Shown here in pieces: positions 56,817 through 64,000 of a DNA stretch of 64,000 bases. The stretch lies in the NCBI RefSeq assembly GCF_032773895.1, contig NZ_CP120416.1, positions 4,555,001-4,619,000 of the forward strand, written 5' to 3'. Positions within the stretch are counted from its first letter, which is position 1. Every line of letters starts with the position of its first letter. This DNA comes from Teredinibacter sp. KSP-S5-2. GTDB lineage: Bacteria > Pseudomonadota > Gammaproteobacteria > Pseudomonadales > Cellvibrionaceae. Position numbers and translations under genes: made by a program. The notes below the pieces were generated by a model. It did no database searches. It saw nothing but the letters and a program-made list of their open reading frames with translations, and was not told the origin of the DNA.

Positions 56817-57380
56817 ATGGATTGGCGCTGGCACCCTCGTATTCAACAATGTGCGCTGCGAATACTTCGTGGTGATGTAATAGCATATCCTACTGAAGCT
56901 GTGTGGGGTTTGGGGTGTGATCCTTTTAATCAACATGCAGTCGAAAAAATTCTTCGGCTTAAGCAGCGGCATGTCGATAAAGGTTTGATTCTCGTTGCTG
57001 GTGAGATTGAACAGCTGTCATTTCTTTTGGACGGCATAAACTCCGAACAACGTGCCCAACTTGAACAGTCCTGGCCCGGCCATATTACCTGGTTGATTCC
57101 CCATAAAAATCGCGTACCGGATTTTGTTTCAGGCCAATTTGATAGTGTTGCGGTGAGAGTAAGTACTCACCCAATAATTCAATCTTTGTGTAAATTAGTT
57201 GATGGGCCTATCGTGTCGACGTCAGCTAACCCCCAAGGGTTGCCGCCAGCCCGATCACAAATGGCAGCAAGACGATACTTCGGTAAAGAAAACCTGTATT
57301 TTAGTCCGGGCAATGTGGGCAAGAATGCATCTCCATCGGTGATTAAGGACTTACTCACCGGACGTATAATCCGCGCATAA
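56817..57380 (+). CDS. tsaC: L-threonylcarbamoyladenylate synthase (TsaC/Sua5-YrdC family)
   Basis: A 187-residue YrdC-domain enzyme. It makes threonylcarbamoyl-AMP from Thr, bicarbonate and ATP for the t6A37 modification of ANN-decoding tRNAs. 'LRGDVIAYPTEAVWGLGCDPFN' (about 17-38), 'KRHVDKGLILVAG'-like lysine region and 'DGPIVSTSANPQGLPPA' are family motifs. The size matches TsaC rather than the longer Sua5. It lies just before hemF as in pseudomonads. Confidence 0.93.
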   Translation: MDWRWHPRIQQCALRILRGDVIAYPTEAVWGLGCDPFNQHAVEKILRLKQRHVDKGLILVAGEIEQLSFLLDGINSEQRAQLEQSWPGHITWLIPHKNRVPDFVSGQFDSVAVRVSTHPIIQSLCKLVDGPIVSTSANPQGLPPARSQMAARRYFGKENLYFSPGNVGKNASPSVIKDLLTGRIIRA

Positions 57381-58309
<929 letters not shown>

Positions 58310-58310
<1 letters not shown>

Positions 58311-59140
58311 TGACCGAACAAACGAAAGACCGTTATTGTGTTTTTGGTAATCCCATTGCTCATTCCAAGTCGCCGGTTATCCATTCTCTCTTTGCCGAAC
58401 AAACACAGCAGCAACTCTCCTATGACAAGCAAGTAGTCGATATTGACGGTTTTAATCAGGCAGCAAACGACTTTTTTGCATCCGGGGGAAAGGGCTTAAA
58501 TATCACCGTGCCTTTTAAACACGATGCTTACCAATTTGCACAGGTGCTGACCGAACGGGCAAAAACAGCGGGGGCAGTGAATACACTGGCGCTACAAGAT
58601 GATGGCACCATTCTGGGGGATAACACCGATGGCATTGGTATGGTGTCAGACATTGTGGACCGAATGGGATGGCCGATTCAGGCGCAGCGGGTACTGATTC
58701 TGGGGGCGGGGGGTGCCGTTCGCGGTGTGCTTCTACCGGTGCTGGAGCAACATCCAATGAGTGTTACTGTGGCCAACAGGACAGCTGAAAAAGCGCGAGT
58801 ATTGGAAGAGGAGTTTAAACCTTACGGGCATATTCGTGGCTGTGGCTACGATGAACTTGATGGCCTGCAATTTGATCTCGTTATTAACGGTACATCGGCC
58901 AGTCTATCCGGGGATTTACCGCCGATTCCCGCTGAGGTTTTGGCCAATAACGCCAAGGCTTACGACATGATGTATGGCAATGAGCCGACCCCGTTTTTAC
59001 AATGGGCGAAGCAACATGGTGCTGATGAGATCGCAGATGGACTGGGAATGCTAGTTGGACAAGCTGCAGAATCGTTTTATATTTGGCGTCACTGTCGGCC
59101 AGATGTGCAGCCCGTTATCAATCAACTAAGGCAAATTTAG
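58310..59140 (+). CDS. aroE: Shikimate dehydrogenase
   Basis: About 276 residues from the ATG that overlaps the hemF stop. It reduces 3-dehydroshikimate to shikimate with NADPH. The substrate motif 'NPIAHSKSPVIH' (about 12-23), the catalytic Lys in 'GLNITVPFKHDA' (about 70) and the NADP loop 'ILGAGGAVRGVLLPVL' (about 130) are visible. hemF-aroE is a familiar pair in this group. Confidence 0.97.
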
Positions 59141-59226
59141 CCAAGAAGTGTGCGTGATTCTACGGTAGATGTCGTCGAATGCGGTTAAGGTAACTATCTA
59201 AAAGATGTAATCAAAAGGAATACAAT

Positions 59227-59592
59227 GTGTACGAAATTACGGTAGAGCGAGGAATCAGCCAGGGCACGTTAACATTTACTGGTCCGAACAAAAGCGTGCA
59301 AACCAAGTGTTATTGGAACCTCAGTAAAAAAATTCCTGCGGGCGTCTATACCGGTTGTTCTGCGACCACAATGGCACGCAAAAAGAATTCCGCCGGAAAA
59401 CCAAGAGAGGCCGTGTTTATCCCCAATGTAGTTGGTTTTTCCGGTATCTTCATTCACATGGGTAAACCGCCCTATGAAAAATGGTCAGACGGCTGTGTCG
59501 TGATTGAGGAAACCAAAATTATTGAAATCTACAATGCCATCACCCCGAAAGATGGCCGCAATGTAAAAGTAACTATTACGGATAAGTCGTGA
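59227..59592 (+). CDS. L,D-transpeptidase-like / DUF5675-like small protein
   Basis: A 121-residue protein starting with GTG (AAAAGGAA precedes it). 'FSGIFIHMGKPPYEKWSDGCVVI' resembles the catalytic His-Gly...Ser-x-Gly-Cys motif of YkuD/DUF5675-like folds. 'FTGPNKSVQTKCYW' fits the N-terminal strand pair. There is no signal peptide. It overlaps the next gene by four bases, a lipoprotein. It may be a phage-type or effector-associated wall-active protein; the specific role is unknown. Confidence 0.65.
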   Translation: MYEITVERGISQGTLTFTGPNKSVQTKCYWNLSKKIPAGVYTGCSATTMARKKNSAGKPREAVFIPNVVGFSGIFIHMGKPPYEKWSDGCVVIEETKIIEIYNAITPKDGRNVKVTITDKS

Positions 59593-60137
59593 AAATAGCT
59601 GCCCTCGTTTTACCTCTGCTCCTTGTTGCTTGTTCAACGCAAGCTGATCGGCCTCCTGTCTCAGGCGAAGATTTACTCCTTTCCTCTCTACTGGACATCA
59701 ACCGGTCACGGTATGTCTATAAAGATCCAAAGGGAAATGAAATGTTTGATGAACTTCAGCATTTTAAAGCCCTGGAAAGGTTTTACATAGAAAACATAGA
59801 GCTGGAAAAAGATAAGAGCGAACTAACGGACAAGCAAATAAAGGTACTGTTTTTCTTTGCCTACTATGCTCAGCATAAACGTGCGGCAATCTTTCAGGAA
59901 TATCTGGCAGCAGACCTGATGACGGTCTTTCAGAAACAAGAAGGCGATTTTCTGAGTACGTTGGCGGATCAGCCTTATTTGATCTCGCCCGTGTGTGAAC
60001 GATTAAATGCGTATTTTGGCTTCGAAGGCCAGCATATGGATGATAAACAGCCTTTCCTGAAACAAAAATCAGAAAATATAAAAATTCAGCTCGGAAAACA
60101 TGCCAAGGCCTGTTTAAGTCAGTTTAATCCTGCCTGA
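59589..60137 (+). CDS. Predicted lipoprotein, unknown function
   Basis: A 182-residue protein with a lipoprotein signal ('ALVLPLLLVACSTQ', lipobox LVAC with Cys at about 15). It is mostly helical and charged afterwards. It starts at a GTG overlapping the stop of the transpeptidase-like gene, so the pair is probably co-translated. One possibility is an immunity or partner protein for that gene product, by position only. Confidence 0.6.
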   Translation: MKIAALVLPLLLVACSTQADRPPVSGEDLLLSSLLDINRSRYVYKDPKGNEMFDELQHFKALERFYIENIELEKDKSELTDKQIKVLFFFAYYAQHKRAAIFQEYLAADLMTVFQKQEGDFLSTLADQPYLISPVCERLNAYFGFEGQHMDDKQPFLKQKSENIKIQLGKHAKACLSQFNPA

Positions 60138-60150
60138 TTCGGATTAACCA

Positions 60151-61008
60151 TCACGGGTTCTCATCACGCAGATTCCCTGATCGGGATTTGAGAAAACGCT
60201 GTAGATACTGGCCAGGTGTAATGTTCATCACACGTTTAAACTGGCGCGAAAAATGCGACTGATCATAGTAGCCAGCGGACAGTGCCACTTGGCTGAGATC
60301 CTCAGGCTTTTGCCGAATTGTTTTCAACGCGGTGTTAAAGCGTTGGATATCCAAATACTCCTTAATAGACATCCCTAAACTGCTCTTAAAACGCCTTTCC
60401 AGTGAGCGTTGGCTTAACCCTGTATGCGAATCAATGAGTTTGGAAATTTTGCCGGAATAGTTTGCCCTAAGTTTTGATAGCAAGGGGCGAAGGGCAACAT
60501 CTGAATAGTTGAACCGGCAAATAAGCGAATACAGCCAGTTTTCAATCAATACTATTTGTTTTATCCGACACGATGCTAGTGTTAGTTCAGTCAACAACTG
60601 TTCCGTGTCGGGGTAGATAGAAGATGTATCGACCAACCCCTTCCTGAGTTCGCATACTGGCAGTGGAAAGCATCGTTTGAATTCACCAGGGAAAAATCGA
60701 ATACCAAAAACTTTGCAGTTTGACGGGAGTTGGATTTTTTGTGATTGAACAAAAGTGCTATCAAAATAGACGCCTTGTTTCAGTTGTTCGTTATCAACCC
60801 ATATTGGAGAGCCGATATTGATGATGATGCCCAGACCACCGTTGGGCGTCAGATACTGAGTAAACCCTGTATTGGAGGATGTTCCTCCACAATACCAAAT
60901 ATGTTGAATGGATTGTGACAGTGATGGTAATGGCAGATACAGTTTAAGCCCGAAGTCGTTAACGGGCAGGATTTCTGGCTGGGCTGTACTCAGTGGGTTA
61001 CGCTTCAT
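60151..61008 (-). CDS. AraC-family transcriptional regulator
   Basis: A 285-residue protein. The N-terminal part (about 15-170) resembles the sensor domain (DUF6597 type) of small AraC regulators. The C-terminal double HTH is at about 185-278, with 'HTGLSQRSLERRFKSSLGMSIKEYLDIQRF' and 'LSQVALSAGYYDQSHFSRQFKRVMNITPGQYLQRF'. It is divergent from the thioredoxin-like gene at 61090, which it may regulate. The ligand is unknown. Confidence 0.9.
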   Translation of the reverse strand: MKRNPLSTAQPEILPVNDFGLKLYLPLPSLSQSIQHIWYCGGTSSNTGFTQYLTPNGGLGIIINIGSPIWVDNEQLKQGVYFDSTFVQSQKIQLPSNCKVFGIRFFPGEFKRCFPLPVCELRKGLVDTSSIYPDTEQLLTELTLASCRIKQIVLIENWLYSLICRFNYSDVALRPLLSKLRANYSGKISKLIDSHTGLSQRSLERRFKSSLGMSIKEYLDIQRFNTALKTIRQKPEDLSQVALSAGYYDQSHFSRQFKRVMNITPGQYLQRFLKSRSGNLRDENP

Positions 61009-61089
61009 GTCGATTTTTTACAATACATAAAAACAATTGTTTTGCATAGTTCACTATTCTAACAATACCTTGGCGAAGGAGAATTCTAG

Positions 61090-62007
61090 ATGAGACTTAA
61101 AAAGTTATTAAACCGTTTGGTATTAATGACCTTAGTTATCTGCTTGGTTAATCAGGTTTATGCAGAAAAACTGGATGTGCCGCTAAAGACCTTGAACAAT
61201 GAGCGGATTAACCTGAAAGATTATAAGACAGAGAAACCGCTTTACATAAAGCTCTGGGCAACCTGGTGCCAGGAGTGCATTAAACAAATGCCCCATTATG
61301 TTGAAGCGTACAAACAGTATCACGACAAAATCGATTTCCTTAGTATCAATCTGGACATTAATGATGATCTCCAGGCTGTACAGGAAATAATCAAGCAATA
61401 TCAGTTGTCGATGCCAGTAGTGAAAGATCACAATAGTGCATTTACGACGGCGTTTGATGCTGTGTTTACGCCTTTTCACGTGTTGATAAATCGCGATGGT
61501 ACTGTAGTGCATAAAGGTTTTGAGGCATCGGAAGCGTTAGACAAAAAAATTGCATTGCTTGCCAAAAAAGACATTGATGCTGCAGAAGGTTCGGTGGCAA
61601 AAAAAACCACAAAACCAGAAGTTATCCAGGAGCAGGGAAAACGTGTGTTGTTTTTTACAATGGCATGGTGTGACTGGTACCTTCAGGAAACCCGGCCAGA
61701 AGTATCCAAAAACTGTGTCGATGGCCAAGAAATGGTGAATTCGTTGTACGCAAAAACACAAAACGAAAATTGGCAAATCCTGATCAATCGAATTTGGACT
61801 AAACAAGAAGATATCGACGCTTACCAAAAGAAATATACTATTGCAGCGCCAATGAAAATGGACACTGAAAACACGCTATTTCAGCATTACAAAATTAAAG
61901 TGGCACCGACATTGATCGTATTGGACGATGGAATTGAGAAGTTGAGAGTCACACAGTTTGCCGATAAAAAACAGGTAGAAAAAATGGTTCAGGCGGCGTT
62001 GAAATAA
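61090..62007 (+). CDS. Periplasmic thioredoxin/TlpA-like protein with second Trx-like region
   Basis: A 305-residue exported protein. Signal peptide at about 1-25 (ending 'QVYAEK'). A TlpA-like thioredoxin domain at about 27-160 has the redox motif 'WCQEC' and 'TPFHVLINRDG' (cis-Pro loop replaced by a T-P pair). The C-terminal 140 residues ('VLFFTMAWCDWYLQETRP' ... 'KVAPTLIVLDDG') look like a second, degenerate thioredoxin fold with only one Cys in the active-site position. The tandem arrangement is unusual. Likely a disulfide reductase in the periplasm. Confidence 0.8.
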   Translation: MRLKKLLNRLVLMTLVICLVNQVYAEKLDVPLKTLNNERINLKDYKTEKPLYIKLWATWCQECIKQMPHYVEAYKQYHDKIDFLSINLDINDDLQAVQEIIKQYQLSMPVVKDHNSAFTTAFDAVFTPFHVLINRDGTVVHKGFEASEALDKKIALLAKKDIDAAEGSVAKKTTKPEVIQEQGKRVLFFTMAWCDWYLQETRPEVSKNCVDGQEMVNSLYAKTQNENWQILINRIWTKQEDIDAYQKKYTIAAPMKMDTENTLFQHYKIKVAPTLIVLDDGIEKLRVTQFADKKQVEKMVQAALK

Positions 62008-62132
62008 CCGTTTTTGTAGCGGGTTGAAACACCGATTTGCGTTTTTTGAGTATGGTTTCAACCCTCCATCTGACTTACCATCAGTAGAATCTATCCGCCA
62101 AATAGCGTTCTTATTATCTACTGGGTGTCATA

Positions 62133-63008
62133 ATGGCTTTAGCTCAAAGCTTATATCAATTTTATTCTCTTCCTGGTCCCAATACGGAGTTAACTTTATT
62201 TCAGCAGGACACTAAACCAGTTAACGGAATCGAAGCTCTGTGCGACCTGGTCAATAATATTGTGCTGATAGACTTTTGGCACAATATGAGAATTACCAAG
62301 CTCAATCCTTCCAGGGAAAGTGACCTTAGCCTGCGCAGTATTCATGAAAAACTGGCTAACTTTCACAAACTGAACACCAGTGATCTTCAACAGGAAAGGG
62401 TAGATCAAGAAAAAATCCTGGGTAACTGTCGGGACACATCATTATTACTCTGTGCGTTTCTTAGATATCACGGCGTGCCCGCACGAGTTCGGTCCGGATT
62501 CGCCACATTCTTTAGTAAAAAGAAAAAATTTGACCATTGGCTATGCGAGTATTGGCAAGAAGAGGAACAACGGTGGGTGAAAGTCGACACATGGATGTAT
62601 CAAATTATCTGCAATAAACACCGACTAAATTTTATATTTCGATTTCTGCTCAATCGTTTGAAATACAACCCTCTGGATGTGGAAAGTAAAGATTTTATAT
62701 CGGGGGGTGAGGCGTGGTTAAATTGTTACATCAAAGGTGAAAACCCAAAGCATTATGGTACCTATGAAAAAGAGTTAAACGGTGATTGGTTCGTTCGTGA
62801 CAATATGCTCCGAGATTTGTTTTGTCTAAATAAACTGGAGATTTTGCCGTGGGACACTGAAGAAATACAGGGTGGAAAAGACAAGCCGGTGGAGGATGAG
62901 GACGTCAATGAATTAAACCAACTTGCTGAATTAGTATCGACTCCAGATCAGCATTTTGCGGATATCAGCGCATATTTTAAAACGCATTTTCCTGGTATTG
63001 AAATATAA
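62133..63008 (+). CDS. Transglutaminase-like (cysteine protease fold) protein
   Basis: A 291-residue soluble protein. The catalytic triad of the transglutaminase-like superfamily is recognisable: Cys in 'GNCRDTSLLLCAFLRYHGVPARVR' (about residue 92), His in 'FDHWLCEYW' and Asp in 'WVKVDTWMY'. The C-terminal 140 residues are less familiar. The substrate is unknown; bacterial members include amidases and peptidases. It stands alone between the thioredoxin-like gene and the carbonic anhydrase gene. Confidence 0.8.
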   Translation: MALAQSLYQFYSLPGPNTELTLFQQDTKPVNGIEALCDLVNNIVLIDFWHNMRITKLNPSRESDLSLRSIHEKLANFHKLNTSDLQQERVDQEKILGNCRDTSLLLCAFLRYHGVPARVRSGFATFFSKKKKFDHWLCEYWQEEEQRWVKVDTWMYQIICNKHRLNFIFRFLLNRLKYNPLDVESKDFISGGEAWLNCYIKGENPKHYGTYEKELNGDWFVRDNMLRDLFCLNKLEILPWDTEEIQGGKDKPVEDEDVNELNQLAELVSTPDQHFADISAYFKTHFPGIEI

Positions 63009-63079
63009 GAGAAATCCCTTCTTAGTGTTCTGATCTGTATATTCAAACTCAGGCTTGCTCAAGAGTTTGAATTGGCTGA

Positions 63080-63625
63080 TCAATCATCAGCCAGGTATTC
63101 ATTTTTTAATTTCACGTAGTTTTGTGCTGAATAAGTGAAAAACGTTTTTTCCTCGGGCTTTAATGGTCGAGCTTTTTTGCAGGGGCTACCGACATACAAA
63201 AAGCCGCTTTCCAGGGTTTTACCCGGTGGAACCAGAGTTCCTGCACCGATAACAACCTCGTCTTCAACGATCGCGCCGTCTAATACGGTCGAGCCAATAC
63301 CGACCAGGACTCGATTACCTATAGTGCAACCATGTAAACATGCGCCGTGGCCAATAGTGACATCTTCACCAATATGTAGTGGATAACCATCGGGGTTATA
63401 GTTGCTGGCGTGGGTAATGTGCAGCACGGCGTTATCCTGCACGCTGGTTCTAGCGCCCACTCGAATTTTATGCATATCACCACGGATGACGGCGCAAGGC
63501 CAAACGGATACATCGTCGCCGAGTACCACATCGCCAATGACGACGCCGGCTTCATCTATGTATACTCGGTCACCAAGTTGTGGCTGAACCCCTTTATAGG
63601 CTCGGATAGCCTTGCTTTCTGACAT
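63080..63625 (-). CDS. Gamma-class carbonic anhydrase family protein (YrdA/CaiE-like)
   Basis: About 181 residues from the ATG at 63625, chosen because GGAGG lies just upstream; the longer open frame has no support. A left-handed beta-helix of hexapeptide repeats is visible ('VVIGDVVLGDDVSVWPCAVIRGD', 'VTIGHGACLHGCTIGNRVLVG'). The metal-binding His residues appear in 'VLHITHAS' and 'GHGACLHGC'. It may bind zinc or iron and hydrate CO2, but many YrdA proteins lack activity. It is divergent from prlC, as in pseudomonads. Confidence 0.9.
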   Translation of the reverse strand: MSESKAIRAYKGVQPQLGDRVYIDEAGVVIGDVVLGDDVSVWPCAVIRGDMHKIRVGARTSVQDNAVLHITHASNYNPDGYPLHIGEDVTIGHGACLHGCTIGNRVLVGIGSTVLDGAIVEDEVVIGAGTLVPPGKTLESGFLYVGSPCKKARPLKPEEKTFFTYSAQNYVKLKNEYLADD

Positions 63626-63695
63626 TTTTGCCTCCATAACTACACCAAGTAGTAATAATACCCAAATACTGACTAAAAGGTTGCAGAGAAGTTCT

Positions 63696-64000
63696 ATGAA
63701 TTCGACCAATCCTCTTCTGGCTGGTGCCAGCTTACCGGAATTCTCCCGCATAAAAACTGAGCATATCGTTCCGGCGATAAAAACATTAATTGAACAATCG
63801 GAAAAAAACCTGGAGCAGTTGTTGAATGATCTCAATGATGGCCAGGTAACTTGGGAAAATCTGGTGAGCCCCATCGAAGAGTGGGACGATAACTTAGAGA
63901 AGGCCTGGTCGCCGGTAAGCCTGCTTAATGCGGTGATGAATTCTGATGACTTACGGACAGCCTACGAAGAAGCGGAGCAACTTCTTACCGCTTACAATAC
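63696..64000 (+). CDS. prlC: Oligopeptidase A (PrlC), 5' part only
   Basis: The window ends inside this gene. The 101 residues read by eye begin 'MNSTNPLLAGASLPEFSRI' and continue 'EHIVPAIKTLIEQSEKNLEQLL' and 'TWENLVSPIEEWDDNLEKAWSPVSLLNAVMN', matching the N-terminal helical domain of M3 oligopeptidase A. The zinc motif HExxH lies beyond the edge. It degrades signal peptides and other peptides in the cytosol. Its position beside the carbonic anhydrase gene supports the call. Confidence 0.9.
   Translation, partial: MNSTNPLLAGASLPEFSRIKTEHIVPAIKTLIEQSEKNLEQLLNDLNDGQVTWENLVSPIEEWDDNLEKAWSPVSLLNAVMNSDDLRTAYEEAEQLLTAYN

Noticed and set aside
61466-61485. TTTTCACGTGTTGAT as another parS
   Set aside because: Several mismatches in both arms and inside a gene far from the origin; chance CACGTG core.

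Overview
This window is the replication-origin neighbourhood of a gammaproteobacterial chromosome. On the minus strand lie parB-parA-rsmG-mnmG, then mnmE-yidC-yidD-rnpA-rpmH. They are divergent from dnaA-dnaN-recF-gyrB. Further on come glyQ-glyS, gmhB, trkA/trkH, rsmB-fmt-def, a LysM gene, dprA, tsaC-like, hemF-aroE, a gamma-carbonic anhydrase and the start of prlC. This order is close to that of Pseudomonas and its marine relatives (Cellvibrionales/Oceanospirillales type). A marine gammaproteobacterium is my inference; I cannot name a species.

Layout: 1-2135 holds an AraC regulator and an AT-rich secreted orphan. 2159-18176 is the origin core, with two perfect parS sites inside recF and DnaA boxes in two intergenic regions (mnmG/mnmE and rpmH/dnaA). 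18482-30211 is a nine-gene same-strand block: RHH-DUF2170 regulator, PspA, YqiJ-like membrane protein, YqiK-like flotillin, a 1763-residue AAA+ ATPase, rhomboid, an HExxH peptidase with a SEC-C tail, a zinc-ribbon protein and a small TerB-like protein. It is preceded by a promoter with a twin palindromic operator. It looks like a membrane-integrity machine coupling lipid-domain proteins, a large ATPase and two proteases.

30235-36660 is a small decayed integron. It has a broken integrase on the minus strand, six small cassette genes on the plus strand, and attC sites of several types. A 208-bp repeat sits in four copies exactly at the G/TT crossover point of integron core sites. An IS110/IS1111-family element sits in the opposite (R'') core of another attC. 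Removing either kind of insert on paper restores a normal attC end. The IS and the repeat begin with the same five bases at the same position relative to the core site. This suggests a small attC-targeting element either mobilised by the IS recombinase or behaving as a gene-less cassette.

37224-64000 returns to mostly core genes: acetoacetyl-CoA synthetase, PlsC-like and LpxL-like acyltransferases, glycyl-tRNA synthetase, a second rhomboid paired with a zinc-finger/TPR-like membrane protein, potassium uptake, translation initiation and rRNA modification, DNA uptake, haem and shikimate enzymes. A few less known genes follow (L,D-transpeptidase-like, lipoprotein, AraC regulator, thioredoxin-like and transglutaminase-like proteins).
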